The notes under the pieces: generated by a model
The model's input: the letters and a program-made list of their open reading frames with translations, nothing else
Database searches by the model: none
What the model was told of the DNA's origin: nothing
Position numbers and translations under genes: made by a program
Part shown: positions 1 to 11,500 of the stretch, piece after piece
How the letters are laid out: the number at the start of each line of letters is the position of its first letter
Numbering within the stretch: position 1 is the stretch's first letter
Assembly (NCBI GenBank): GCA_034401135.1
Contig: JAWZSP010000007.1
Coordinates: forward strand, 1,364,001 to 1,428,000
From: Volutella citrinella
Taxonomy: Eukaryota > Ascomycota > Sordariomycetes > Hypocreales > Nectriaceae
Direction: 5' to 3'
Length of the DNA stretch: 64,000 nt

Positions 1-810
1 CAGGGAGACGATCTTGTTCATGCGCCCAAAGTCGATGCTCACACCCTGGCGAGTGGGAGTGAAGTGGCCCTCGAGACTGGTGCCGCCGCTGTAGCCCACG
101 ACGGGGATGCGGCGCTTGTGGCACACCTTCATGATCTCAGCCACCTCCTCCGTGGTGCTGGGGTATACGACGCAGAAGGAGCGCTCGCTGTCTTTGGCGG
201 AGTGCGAGGACCAGCTGGAGGTAGCGTGGTGGTCAATATCGGTCTCGTTGGTGCTCACATTCTCCTTGCCGACAATCTTGACAAAGTCGGCCCAAGCAGC
301 CTGCATATTCTCGAGCTTGGTATTGTGTTCGGGGGCCTTGGTCTTGGACAGCGGCAGGGTCGAGGTCGGCTCTTGCTCCCTGGGCCAGTAGGTGCCGAGC
401 CAATATGAGATGCCAATACCAGCGAGGAAGACTGCAGCAGTGGCCATGGTCAGCTTCTAGACTTGGATGTGGCCGTGTTTGGAGGCCGGGGGGAGCCAAT
501 TGGACTCACCAAACGTCACACTCCAGTTGCGCGAGGGATCGGTGATGTTCCTCCACTTCTCATACTGCTCCCGCTGCTCCCGCTCCCGGCGCAGACGAGC
601 ACCAATACTGCCCAACACCTGGCCCTGGAAGGACCGGCCGACCTTTGTCTCATTGCTATTCTGGCGCAGGCCGCGGTTCTTCTCAGGCTCAATCTCGGTG
701 GAGTAGCAGCGGGCAGAAGCTCGAGCTGAAGCGGAGGCAGAGGCAGCTCGGAGCAGGCCCCGGAGAGCTGCAGGCCGCTGGGCGGCGCGCAGTTGGAGGG
801 AAACAGCCAT
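1..810 (-). CDS. D-lactate dehydrogenase (cytochrome), mitochondrial; 5' part, gene runs off the left edge
   Basis: Model complement(join(<1..431,510..810)), first 244 codons. It should oxidise D-lactate to pyruvate with FAD and pass electrons to cytochrome c at the inner mitochondrial membrane. Seen: an Arg/Ala/Ser-rich N-terminus without acidic residues until about residue 40 (presequence-like), a hydrophobic helix at about 101-117 (FLAGIGISYWLG), and the start of an FAD_binding_4 domain with VVYPSTTEEV and GYSGGTSLEGHF. The 78-nt intron (432-509) has donor GTGAGT, branch CTGAC and acceptor TGCAG. Phase 1 at both ends restores VFLAGIG. The ATG at 810 is the first that gives a presequence. 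The FAD-linked C-terminal half lies outside the window, so the choice of D-lactate rather than another FAD oxidase substrate rests on the N-terminal architecture. The last 16 nt of the intron carry an in-frame ATG (see findings). Confidence 0.85.
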
Positions 811-1983
811 CGCGATCGAGTCAGGCGGCCAATTCGGGCAGGGGAAGTTGTCGGATCGCAGGGACACGGGCCGTCGCAACCAAGAGGGGAGAATTGACTA
901 GCTTGAGGGGCTCGAGAGGGTCTGATGGCTCGACCAGGCGCGGACGGTCGTCGTCTTAAGAGTTGCTGTTCGCGGACGAAGGCGCGGCTATGGAAATTTG
1001 TTGGACGGAGTTGCATCACCGCACTAAGCAGGGACGAGTTTCCCCACAAGAGCCCACGGGTCCCCACGGCAGCTGGCGGCCACAGTGGGCAGCCACTGTC
1101 GTCGACCATTCTAGCCCCAGCAGCGCCCCCGTAACTCCCGCTAATCAAAGGGCACAGTCCCGCTGGAGCCTCCGGCGCACAGTCAACCCGCTGTCCCCCA
1201 CTTGACTTCTGCCGAATCGTTACGGCCGGCGATGACGGCAGACGGACATGCAACGACGTGCCCTTGCCCGGCTCTTGGGTCTTCCAGATAGCGAGATCTG
1301 GCGGAAATTGCGCCAGATGCCAGATCTCGCGCTTCGCTTCTACTGTGCTTGTTACCCCTCTCTGCCGTCTGCTGAATAATTAGCCCTCGTCCTTGCGCGG
1401 GATCAACTCTGCTCGTTCCTTGTCCATTGCCAACACTTCCATTCCTGTCCATGTCGCCACACTTGCACACCAACCACTGCCAGGTGTCAGTCACCACATT
1501 GATCATCCTACACGCTCACAGATTGGCAACCCGCCTTGCCCGCTTCCACTTCCTCCGGCATCGCATTTCACGTAACTTCGCCTGTGGGTCTAGGCCCGTT
1601 TGGAGTAGAACATGTTCATTATGGTTATCGTGCATCACCGTTCCCCGCGACGGAGTTGCGCCCCGCGCCCTCCGGTCGAGTGTTCCCGCAAGCTCTGCTC
1701 ACGAGTCGAGGCAAATCCCTAGTTCCGTTGTCGATACTGCCAGGTTCCAGTCCGCCGACGAAGCCAGAGCGCGGCCTGACCAAGTCCGCTCCCTCCCCTG
1801 CATTGCCACGTTCCCTTTACGGCCTCAAACCCATGAATCCCGATCCAATCATTCCCTTTGGTATCTACCGAAACTCCCGTACGCCCGTTGCAATCAATCA
1901 TATCTCGTAGCTGCGAAAAAGCACCTGTACCCCGGACATCCCCAGAGACGCATCTGCACCTCCGCGATGCCCCACCCCGCAAA
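811..1983. other. Intergenic: D-lactate dehydrogenase promoter side and Clr5-gene 3' flank
   Basis: No credible coding frame. The open frames here are short, low in hydrophobic blocks and lack recognisable motifs. The left part should be the promoter and leader of the D-lactate dehydrogenase gene; the right part is 3' flank of the Clr5-domain gene. Confidence 0.6.
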
Positions 1984-4234
1984 TCACCATCTTGTAGGAC
2001 CTCTCGGGGGAGGCACCTGCATCAACTGCACCCCAAACGTCGGAGTGCCGCCCTGTAAATGCCTCAGGTAAGCCCCGAGTTCTTCATCGTCGGAAATCTG
2101 CAGCGACACCTCAGCACCCTCTGCGCCTTTGAAAATCCCTTCAATCCGCACGCAGAGTGCCTGGGGAAACTTCTCCACAGCGGCATTCCGCAGCTCCTCA
2201 AGTGATTGTGATGTCAGGGTAGCAATCCACAACCTCATGTCTGTCACAAATGTCGACGCCTGATGCAGTCGCAGAAAAACTGCAAATGCCGCTGACATCG
2301 CTGGCACGGGCTGAAACACGGCATTTGGTGATGGCGCGGGCGCATAAGGTGTCTGGACGTATGCCTGGTCCAAAAACGCCGACTGAGAGTTGGCAGCCAG
2401 GAGAAAGGACGACCGGATTTGCGGGTCCAAGGGCATCGCGCCAGGGATCGACGAGCAGTCTGACAAACTCGATGATTGCGACTGAAGGCCAAGGGAAAGG
2501 TGAGTTGTCATGGGCCCCCCAGGCCCCGCGAAGGCTATCTGGGGTGCATGCGGAGCCTCGGGTGTCGCGTCGAAACTGCCACTGCTTATTCCGTCTCCCA
2601 GATCCAGTGAATCGGCTTGGGGCGGCGAGCTTCTTGTGACTTCGCCTCCCCTCGTAACCCGACTATCTGGAAGCTCAAACGTGGCTGAGGGCGGTTTCGG
2701 CAATTGGTGCTCTTGTGAGCGCTGAGCCTGTATCTCAGAGGGCGAGCGTATCGGGCCGCTTTGGCGGCTCTTTGACTGCATTCTTTTGGGTTGGGGTTGC
2801 TGTTGACTGTCTTCTTGTTGTGTTTGTTTTTGTGGTGGCGGCGGCGGCGGTGGTGGAGGTGGCGGCGGCAGTAACGCTTGCTGTTGTTGAGACGGCGCTT
2901 CCTTCTGCTTGGGCTCCTTCCGAGTTCTGTCGTCCCTCATTCGCTTCATGACATCTCGTGCGATGATTTCGAACGCCCTCGCCTTTTCCCGGGAGGCGGG
3001 TTCTGGACCTGTGGTCATGAGCTTTTTAATGAGAGGCGACTGTTCGATCCATCGCTGTTTCAAGTCTTCCCATTCACCCGATGTCGCTTCTGACTTGCAT
3101 GTAAACTGCGCGTCAGCAAGCACCTCATGAAAAGCGGTCCTGATTTCCCGAGATTCCTCTGGATTGACCCCCAAGGCGTTCTTCGCTCCGGCCAGTGTCA
3201 TCCGTGTCTCCAGAGTGCGCATCCGCTTCGTCACATCAGTGCATATCACGTCTAGCGCAAGCTTCTTGGGCTCTTTGTTTTCCTTTGACACCCAGAGGAC
3301 GGCTTGTAGAGCTGGGCAATCTTGTACTAGTCGCCCTTTGACTCCATCCCATCGATCAACTCCAGCTACTGTCTTCTTGGACACGCCTTCCTGGAGACAT
3401 ATATCCTGAAACTTGGCTCGCATATCACGATAAGTTTCGGCGTCCAAGTTGAGAATTACTCGGGCCTCATCTATCGTCGTTTCGGAGGGGAACCTGGAGG
3501 GTGCTCCAATCGCATCAACTGGTTGACGTTGCCTTCTGCGTTGTTTTCTTAGAGTGCTGCCTGGCAAGTCTTCGGCAGTCTGTGATCTCGGTTGTGCGTT
3601 TCCAGCCGGCTGTCCCACTTCCCCTGACCCCGGTGGTGATGCTGTATTTTGCTCGTCGGGAAGAGACAGAGTTGAGTCTCCGTCGCCGGATGGTGAACCG
3701 GTGTTTGGCACACCACCCCCATGGGACACAGCCGCGGAAACGCGCGGCTTGTCCCCATTCGGGACACGCAGAAGCCATCGATTTCGAGTGCGGACTCTCA
3801 TCAGTTCACGGGACTTGATTTCAAACCCATCGACCTCGTTCAGTACGCGCAGCATTTCGCGCTGGGGGAGATTCTTTTCCCATAATTCGCGGATGCGATT
3901 GACCAGTCGGTCGTTTTTGTAAGCCGGTTTCTGTTTGGACGGGAAATTCCATCGCCGAAACTGCGTCTGGAAGGCCCGTTTGCTATAGTGATTCTCGAGT
4001 GTAAGTATGGGCATGTAGTGTGTGTGTTGCCGCTCGCTATCAGTCGGCAGTGGGGATGACCAGAAGTGCAACTCTCGGCTGTTATCTGATGGGAGCACTG
4101 AATGAGTCACCCACTCACCTCGGCGTGAATTTATACACAGACTTCATGTGCTCCATGATGTCCTCGAGGGGCCGGCCCTCGTCGATATAGAGCTGGTAAC
4201 ATGTTTTCTGATGGACATCCCAGTCATAGACCAT
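1984..4234 (-). CDS. Clr5-domain protein with two tandem central repeats and a polyQ/polyP tract
   Basis: Model complement(join(1984..3982,4119..4234)), 704 aa. The Clr5 domain (PF14420 type) covers residues 1-56. It is split by the 136-nt intron, which rejoins ...YKFTP-S-KRAFQTQFRRWNF in phase. A second basic helical stretch (RELWEKNLPQREMLRVLNEV...RTRNRWLLRV) follows to about residue 112 and may extend the DNA-binding part. Residues about 213-295 and 308-389 are two related helical segments, each with a mid W, a Leu/Ile-rich turn and a DV-KRMR ending. A Q/P tract (about 400-440) and a low-complexity C-terminal half follow. The ATG at 4234 is chosen because it starts the Clr5 consensus directly. 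Clr5 proteins are named after a fission-yeast silencing factor; nuclear function is expected, but the target is unknown. It is divergent from the Nep1-like gene 1.2 kb away. Confidence 0.9.
4103..4109. promoter_or_regulatory. TGAGTCA (AP-1/Gcn4-type) site in the Clr5-gene intron
   Basis: One exact TGAGTCA lies inside intron 1 of the Clr5-domain gene. This is the core bound by bZIP factors of the Gcn4/AP-1 class. A single 7-bp match can occur by chance, so function is only a guess. Confidence 0.2.
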
Positions 4235-5443
4235 GATCTAGGTAAGGGCGCTGCTTCATCTGCGCTGCGCTTTTGGTTCAAAAGTGCTTGGGCGAATGTG
4301 GAGCTGCGTTGATGGTCGATCCCGGCACCCCGAGTTTCTTCTCTTTGTGTTACGCTTAGTCATTCGTCAACACAGTTATAATTGAGTGAACTACACTGTG
4401 TCTTCAGCACTGTATATCATCCCCTTGACTGCAAGTATTATTATTACTCCACGCTACCACGATTATCACCGGTTCAGCATAATCTTTACTAAGACCCGCT
4501 AGTTGAAATTATTGACCCTTGCTATCAACAAACGCCATCAGGTGGAAGTGACACAATCCGCGACGAAGGTACAAGAAGCGGTGTCGACGGAGCAACATCA
4601 ACGATATGCTGCTGAGAATCGACAATCTAGCCGGATAGGGCTATGTCACTTACAACATGTTCCTTTTGCCTCACCGAGAGCTGTCCAAACCAAAGCATAA
4701 TTGTTTCTATCCGCTCTTCAGCAACCACTCAATTTAACATGTGGCAGCATCCACGCCCCACCACGGGACCCGCATGGTATTATAGAACTGGAATATAGTC
4801 CGTTACTCCATATCCGTAAACAGGCAATACCAGGAGGGGCAGCACACTGTTAACAAACCGAGCCAAGCCCGCACTCTCCGCGTCGTGCCGTGCCGTCGCA
4901 CTCACTTGCCCATGCCTGCGCAGGTTTAGCCGTGGCCTGTTTCCGCGTTTCAGAAACACACGGCTGATCTCACAACGAGGCGCGACGGCGCCATCTCGAA
5001 ATGTATGGGCTGGCACAGCGTAGGCAAACCTGAACCTTCTCGTTCCCAATCCGCCTCCTTACTCGCGGGATTACTTCAGTGGGCTTAGGAAGAGGTGGGC
5101 CCCCAGCTTTTGCGCTCTAATACGGGCATATGTCCTGGTGGTGCAGGTCATTCGATCAACTACACAGATCGTAGCTCCAACTGTTTCGCAGGGATGGCCC
5201 GGGGCATGAGCCTGGGCCGATTGGCCGAGCTTCTTAGCTCACGGGGGGGCGACGAAATAGGAAGTCCCTCGCAACTGAAATGGGTGTTAGCTGAGGCAAT
5301 ATATACTATTAGTGTATTAAGCCCCGGGTGTTGCCTCTTGAGACTATGATCTATAAGAGAGACCACAAGCCAATCCTCCAATTCAAGTTTTGATCGTAGT
5401 GCCAATCCCCTCTTCCATCTCAACCAAACAGTCCGCCATCATC
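4235..5443. promoter_or_regulatory. Divergent intergenic region between the Clr5 protein and Nep1-like protein genes
   Basis: No coding frame is credible. The region holds both promoters. TATA-like stretches on the Nep1-like side are AATATATACTATTAG near 5298 and CTATAAGA near 5351, the latter about 95 nt before the ATG. Nothing else is recognised. Confidence 0.55.
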
Positions 5444-6220
5444 ATGCAGACCAAGACCCTCCTCCTCTTCCTTGCCGCGGCGGCCCAGAGCCTTGCAGCC
5501 CCTCTTGAGGCCCGCGCGGTCGTGAACCACGACGCCATTGCCCCTCTTCCCGAGTCGGTCCAGAACAATGCCGTTGGCAATGCCATCCGAAAGTTCAAGC
5601 CCTATCTTCACATTGCCCACGGGTGCCAGTCTTACCCGGCAGTTGATTCTCAGGGCAACACCAGGTAATTAATGGCCGAGTCCAGTTGCATGCTTCTCAA
5701 AAGAAACAAGCTGACAATCGTTGCCAGCGGTGGCCTCAAGCCTGCTGGAAGCGTCACTGGCGCCTGCAACGACGGCGGCCGGGGCCAGACATATGTCCGC
5801 GCCGGCAACCACAACGGCCGCCTCGCCATCATGTACAGCTGGTACATGCCCAAGGACCAGATCGCCGACGGTATCTCTGTTGGCGCACACCGACACGATT
5901 GGGAGAACGTCGTTGTCTTCGTCGACAACGCCCAGAGCGCGAACCTCATCAGCGGCGCCGCCTCCGGCCACGGCAACTACAAGAAGACTACCAACCCGCA
6001 GCGCCAGGGCAACAGGCTCAAGGTCGAATATTTCACCACCTTCCCAACCAACCATGAGCTGCAGTTCACCAACACTCTGGGCAAGGATCTGCCACTCATT
6101 GACTGGAACACCATGACCCAGGCAATGCGTGATGCGCTCAGCAACACGGATTTCGGAAGTGCCACTGTCCCCTTCAAGGATTCCACCTTTGTGAACAACC
6201 TGAACAAGGCGACCATGTAA
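5444..6220 (+). CDS. Secreted necrosis- and ethylene-inducing (Nep1-like, NPP1) protein, type 1
   Basis: Model join(5444..5664,5728..6220), 237 aa, the usual size for the family. NPP1 proteins are secreted; cytolytic members bind plant sphingolipids and damage dicot plasma membranes, while others are not toxic. Seen: a signal peptide at 1-19 (Leu/Ala core, LAA end), then the NPP1 domain with two cysteines only (C61 and C87, the type 1 pattern) and the signature block AHRHDWE at 127-133. Its first residue is Ala where Gly is usual in the heptapeptide; the following His, Asp and Glu are kept. The 63-nt intron (5665-5727) is phase 2, with donor GTAATT and acceptor CCAG. No frameshift or internal stop is seen. 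Activity cannot be judged from sequence. It stands alone, with no other effector or secreted enzyme next to it. Confidence 0.93.
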
Positions 6221-7142
6221 TGAGGCAAGCTGTTGGTGTATTGGCCATTTCCTGTACATAGCTAAAATCTACACACACAAGCACATCCCACAAGCATATA
6301 TTCTCGGATACATGAAGCCCATGGATCTCGATCGTGATTAGTAGTGCTTGTATGAGCTTTCCAGACACCCCAGCCAGGTGGTAGGTCGCTTGGGGAAGAC
6401 TAGACAGCTTTTTAGAAATGACTGGAGTCGTCACCCCACGCGTCATAGGTGTCCAATTATCTGGAGGTCTCTGTCGAATAGGACACTGCTCGTCCGTGTC
6501 GTCCCCACATATGCCGGACCCAGCCGGCTCGGGCCCCACCTTGAAACCATGTCCGTGTCTCGGCCCATTGGACCCTCGATCGTGGTACGTCATTTCGCAG
6601 ATCTCGTCACGACTAGCATCAGCAGTATACCAACGCCAGGTGGAAGGCAGCAGTCTCATATGGACCGACAAATCGTATTGAGGAAGGCCCTTGAAACGAA
6701 CGGGGGAATCTATAAGTAGTCACCCGACAGCAAATCGTGATGTGAATCTGGTGAACATCACGTTGAGAAAACCAGCACCTAGATTTTCCAAACAAAAAGC
6801 AGTAAAGCCATCGCCTTTGAACGCTCAAAACCTATAATGCAACCAAGATGAATGCAAGTTCATAATCCATCATGCACATAAAACGCCATCCTCATAAATT
6901 GACTTGAACCAATGCGAAGTGGCTCGGACCAGCTGTGAACCCAAGGGTATCCCGGGTCTAATGCTCGAGACCGTTGGTACGTCCAGGGACTGTGTGAGAA
7001 GTGAGTGGGTTGGGGTATTTCCATACTGAACTCCACCGTCCAGCGGGAATGAAGTGGAAATGTCGTTGGGGTATCGTGTTGTGATGAGTGCCTCGTGCCT
7101 TTGGAGCACTGAAAGAAGTCGTACCGTGCTAGCCAGTTCATC
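6221..7142. other. Convergent 3' flanks
   Basis: This stretch lies between the 3' ends of the Nep1-like gene and the basic Ser-rich protein gene. I see no credible coding frame, tRNA or repeat. Confidence 0.6.
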
Positions 7143-8528
7143 CTATCGCCGTCCCATTTTCAGCAATCGGGTTCGAAACCAGAGCACAAAAGCCGTCCAG
7201 GCCCCCGTGGTTTTCTTCTTGGTGGTGTTGGTTCGCCTGGTGGATTGGAACTGTACCGCCTCAGCCCGAGCGTGAGGAGTCTGTCCCGATGCGACGGTAT
7301 CATATCCACGACTCGTAAACTCAAGTTTCTCGCTATCAACGGGTCCATTGTTCGTGTTCTTTCTCGAGAAAGAGGGGCGTAGGTCCGTGTGGCTTGAGGC
7401 TCGGTCGCAGGACATCCGTGAGGCTCCGAGGCTAGTCTTGCGGGTGTGGGACCGAATACGATGAGCCTCCTTGCTCTCTGCGCGCTCCTGCTTACGTATC
7501 TGTTCTCGGACATATTTCTCCTCTTTGGCCTTCTCCTTTTCCTCGAATTTACGGCGCGCCTCGCGGACATGCTCTTGCCGCGTTGCAGTGTCCACTTCAC
7601 TTCTAGACCGAAGGCGGAAACCGTTCATGTCTAGAGACGTGCGCAAGGGGGACAGAGCAGAGGTAGAAGGTGAACCAGAAGCCTTGTGCGCGGATTTGAG
7701 GGAGCCCCCAGGGGGGCTGGTACCCAAGGGGGACTCAAAGGCAGTGGTGGAAGAAGTGTTGAGATGCAGGTCCGATCGGCTTCGAGACACTAGGCTTGGT
7801 GGGTTTCGGGAGGCGACGCCTGTGTTGATGCGCGGGCCGTTGGTCACACGGGCCGTTTGGTTGACGTCGGACAGGGAGCTGGTGCGCTGGCTGGCGAGAG
7901 ACGGCCGCCTGTGACTGCTATGAGAGTGGGGAAGAGGGTAGACGCGGGTGGCCGAATGGTTGGGCTGGATGTCGGTGTCGTCTCCATCTTCCGTGATGGT
8001 TGGAGAGTAGTCTCGGGATGCGCTTGGGTTGTCGAGCGAGGCAAGTGACGCGGCGTATGACAAGGGCGGCGTCGAGGCTCGCGGCGTCTGCTGGAAAGGG
8101 TGAACGAAAGACCCATTCCGGCCAACGCTGTTGGAAGTGGCAACCGAGGTGCCACTCGTCGAGCGGGCGTGAGAATACTTATTGGTGCGAATCCCCCCGC
8201 TACTCACATCGGTGGCAGATAGGGAAAAGCTGACGTCGCGGGGACGTCCCAGGGCAGATGGGTTTGTTGTGTAGGAGGACCCATAGCCAGCGCCGTCGTC
8301 ATCGACAGGGCTGAACTGGTAGGATCCAATTTGGCCCTGCTCGTCCCAGCCTCGGTCAAGGTCAAGGGAATTCTTCTCAGAATGGGAGTGCGACTGCAGC
8401 TTCTTTAGGATGGGCTTCACGGCCTGCCGACTGCGAGCCTTGGTGATCTTGGCATGACCGGAGTGATGGCTGGAGTGGTGGCCGTAGAGGTGGCTAGTGG
8501 ATTGTGTCGTGAACGAAGCCATTGCCAT
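7143..8528 (-). CDS. Conserved-looking unknown protein, basic and Ser-rich, with charged helix
   Basis: Single exon, 461 aa. I do not recognise a named family. Order: a His/Ser-rich N-terminus (YGHHSSHHSGH), a motif block KPILKKLQSHSHSEKNS followed by LDLDRGWDEQ, a long Ser/Thr/Pro-rich region with many possible phosphosites, then a strongly charged helix at about 320-360 (REARRKFEEKEKAKEEKY and RKQERAESKEAHRIR), probably coiled coil. The end is short and amphipathic (TAFVLWFRTRLLKMGRR). Islands of defined motif inside disordered sequence are typical of fungal regulatory or scaffold proteins, but no function is assigned. The first ATG in frame is at 8528 with another at 8522; the frame stays open further upstream without an ATG. 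The 5' side faces the largest gene-free stretch of the window. Confidence 0.8.
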   Translation of the reverse strand: MAMASFTTQSTSHLYGHHSSHHSGHAKITKARSRQAVKPILKKLQSHSHSEKNSLDLDRGWDEQGQIGSYQFSPVDDDGAGYGSSYTTNPSALGRPRDVSFSLSATDVSSGGIRTNKYSHARSTSGTSVATSNSVGRNGSFVHPFQQTPRASTPPLSYAASLASLDNPSASRDYSPTITEDGDDTDIQPNHSATRVYPLPHSHSSHRRPSLASQRTSSLSDVNQTARVTNGPRINTGVASRNPPSLVSRSRSDLHLNTSSTTAFESPLGTSPPGGSLKSAHKASGSPSTSALSPLRTSLDMNGFRLRSRSEVDTATRQEHVREARRKFEEKEKAKEEKYVREQIRKQERAESKEAHRIRSHTRKTSLGASRMSCDRASSHTDLRPSFSRKNTNNGPVDSEKLEFTSRGYDTVASGQTPHARAEAVQFQSTRRTNTTKKKTTGAWTAFVLWFRTRLLKMGRR

Positions 8529-11500
8529 GGCAGTTCCCCGAGAGGGTTCGAGATCTCGAAGGGGTGGGCGGAGAGCCAATGGCGATGGTTGGGAGAGTTG
8601 AGCTGCGCGGGGTTTTCAGCGGGCGATGTTGACGCTCACCGTTGTGTGCAAACGGCGATTGAAGGACGCCACACCGCCGACGCTCTCAGAAGGACAACTC
8701 GTCGCCAAGTCGCAGGAAATACATCGGCTGGCAGACAGAGGCCACAACACGAGGTAATGGAGGAGCGCAGGCAAGGCGGCGCAGCAATCGCTGGGCTACA
8801 GATGTGGTGGGCGTATCGGGAGTGCCGAGTGGGTACGCGGGAGTTGAGTGCGACGCGAGCGCTGCAGGAGGAACGATGCGGGTCGATGGTCGAATTTTGA
8901 CGATGGATCACCAGGTGAGGCCGGGGGAAGGCTACCAGGCGGTCGCAACGGTAAGCAAATCGAGCGATGGAGGTGGAAGAGAGGGAGTTCCGTGGCAGAA
9001 CGGTGGGTGAGGATAAGAGAGGTCAGCGGCTGGCCGCAGCAATTAGCTGGTGAGGGGGCGGAGGACTCGGAGGCGGCGATTACGACGGTCGCTGCGGCGG
9101 TGCGGTAGCCGTAGCGGTGTTGGTCTTGGCCTTGGTGGCGGCGATGCAGACGGACCAAGCGAGACGGGAACTCTGGGCGACAGGACGGAGCAGCCAATGT
9201 GATGAAGTTCTAGGCCACATTCAGCCTCATTGTGTGCATGTGCACGTGGGGTTTGGGGGGGAAGGACCCTGTCGGGGACTCGGGGATTGGTGGCGATGGT
9301 GGGCTTGTCGGTCTGTGAGGCCTAGGCGGACAAGCGGCGTGTTTGTTCACCGTCGATGGCAGCGTGGATAGGGCGCGAGGGAGGTCGAGGCTTTGAGAAT
9401 GCAGAGAGGGGCGGGCTGTGGGGGGCTGGCTAGACAGGATGATCTGCAGACTGGCTGATCGGGACAGTTGAACAGAGCTAGCCAAAGGCTTGTGATTTCG
9501 ATTCCAATTGAACAGCGGCGAGGCGGGGTGCCGAACAAGCGATCAGATGTGAGATGGTTTTAGTGCACCGGGCGCAGGTAATGGACAAGGCAGAAGCGTA
9601 AGGTGCCTTAGTAGGTAGGAGGTAAGCACAGCGCCAGCATTAGCAGACCCGAGTTATCGGCAGGCGCGTGGTTAGGCGAGGGAGGGAGGATCAGATGCGG
9701 GGATCGAGACCCGGAAACAGATGGAGGCGATGACGGTGGTGGAAGAGGAATTTGATGGAATCAGATGCCTCGATGTCAGGATGCATTCAGGATGAGTTCG
9801 GGATTGCCTTTTAGGTGACGATGCCAACCCAGCTGTTCAGCGAACAGGGAGCGACGTTACCCCGGGAGACTGGGACAGCCTGGAGGGGCCGGTGGGTGGG
9901 CGCTGGGCCACTGTTGCAAGGATGAGATGAGGGGCCTGGTCGCTGATAGATGGATGGATGGATCAAGGCGGTGCAGCTTGTGGAATGGGCGGCTCAAGTC
10001 AAGTACGAGTGTAGAGGAGAAAGGTTTGGTGCGCGCTCATGTCTGAGGTAAGATGAAGACGTAGAAAGCATGAGATGGAGTCGCTTCACCTCAACGACGG
10101 CCGTTCTTTCCGTTCTTCTCTCCCTCAGGCGAGCGAGATGAAGGCCCCGTAGGTGATTTGGCTGGCTTGTGATGGATTCGATCAACCACCGACACTAATT
10201 GCTGAGACGAGATGAGCCAGGCCCTGGCCGACCGAGGCTCTGGCCAGTCGCAGGCCCTGTAGCTCTTTGCTCTGGGCCCTGTCAAGCCTGTCCAACCCCA
10301 GTTTGATCCCCCCGCGACGCCGCCTGGAGCCACTCGACCCCTGCCAGTCAGGTTCGCGTCGCAAGCTGATGCCAAAATGCCACAACCAGGCGGTCCAGTG
10401 CCCTTCATCATCATCTCATGGTGTGAGCCGCTTGATGGTTTTTTGTGGTGATTTGCTTTATTTTGGTTGTTACTACTATATCATTGTTTTCTCCCGGCTT
10501 TGTTTGTTCCTCCCCAGTCCGGCGTTCCGTTCAGAGGCAACAAAGCGCAAGCCCACGTCAGACAGTCTGTCTGGTAATGATATTGGATGCGACGAACCGG
10601 TGGGTGGTGGCCCTTGACTTAGGCAAAACCTCGCCCACACCGGCGCAATTACTGCCCGTGCAACGCATCTCGGCACAACGCAACGTAACGAGCGCCCACA
10701 AACTCTCACGCCAGCGGCACCAGAGTCGAGCCATAATTTGCCCGCGCCAAGGTCCAACCTAAACCGCAGAATGCGAGATTGGATTTGGATTGGGCGTCAG
10801 TGGGTGGGTGAGTGATGGGGACGCGTTCCGGCTCTCCCGTTTGCGTTGATTGCGACGCGCAGACGAAAGCGTCTCATGACTCTGCCCCCAGCGAGCACCG
10901 GAGCCAATGGTGCCAGCATCGCTGGAGAGTGGGAGGCCGCACTCTGCTTGCATTGATCATTTTGGCACAACCGTCGACGACGACCGGAAGAAGGAGCGTG
11001 TGCCTTGGCCTCATGGTGTCCTTCTGGTCCGCTATACGAAAAGCTGGCCGTGTAGAATATACTCGTAATAACTCGACGGAATCAATCAGCAGCCGTTGGT
11101 CTTCCACCATTCCTCGACGCCATCGCGATCCAGGCCCCAAACAGACGGGTTTGTCGGGCTTGTCGGGCTTGGCAGCGGCGAGATACACGGGCTGGCCTAA
11201 TCCTCCAACAGGGTCCAGCTCATGTGAGCAAAACAGGAGCAAGGCTTGGCATTCGGTCGTGGATGCGTGGCGATGAATCTCGGTTGTGGCTCGGCCTAGC
11301 TCAGCCCGACCCTGAGTCCCTGCCACTGTGACACCTAAACTGGTTTTACACGAGTATTCGCAATTACTTGAAAGGCAACGACGCCTCGGCGGTGCTGCAT
11401 CCACAAGCGCAACGGAGCTTGTGGGGATAATAATCCCATAGTTCATCGTGCCGGGAATCCCCCTCTCCTTGGCGACGAGGAGAGGCAGTGCCCCCAGCTA

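Noticed and set aside
516..1253. 245-codon open frame on the minus strand overlapping the D-lactate dehydrogenase first exon
   Set aside because: It is out of frame with the enzyme and contains no motif; a shadow of GC-rich coding and promoter DNA.
8529..8579. Seventeen-residue N-terminal extension of the Ser-rich protein
   Set aside because: It starts at TTG; the first ATG is at 8528.
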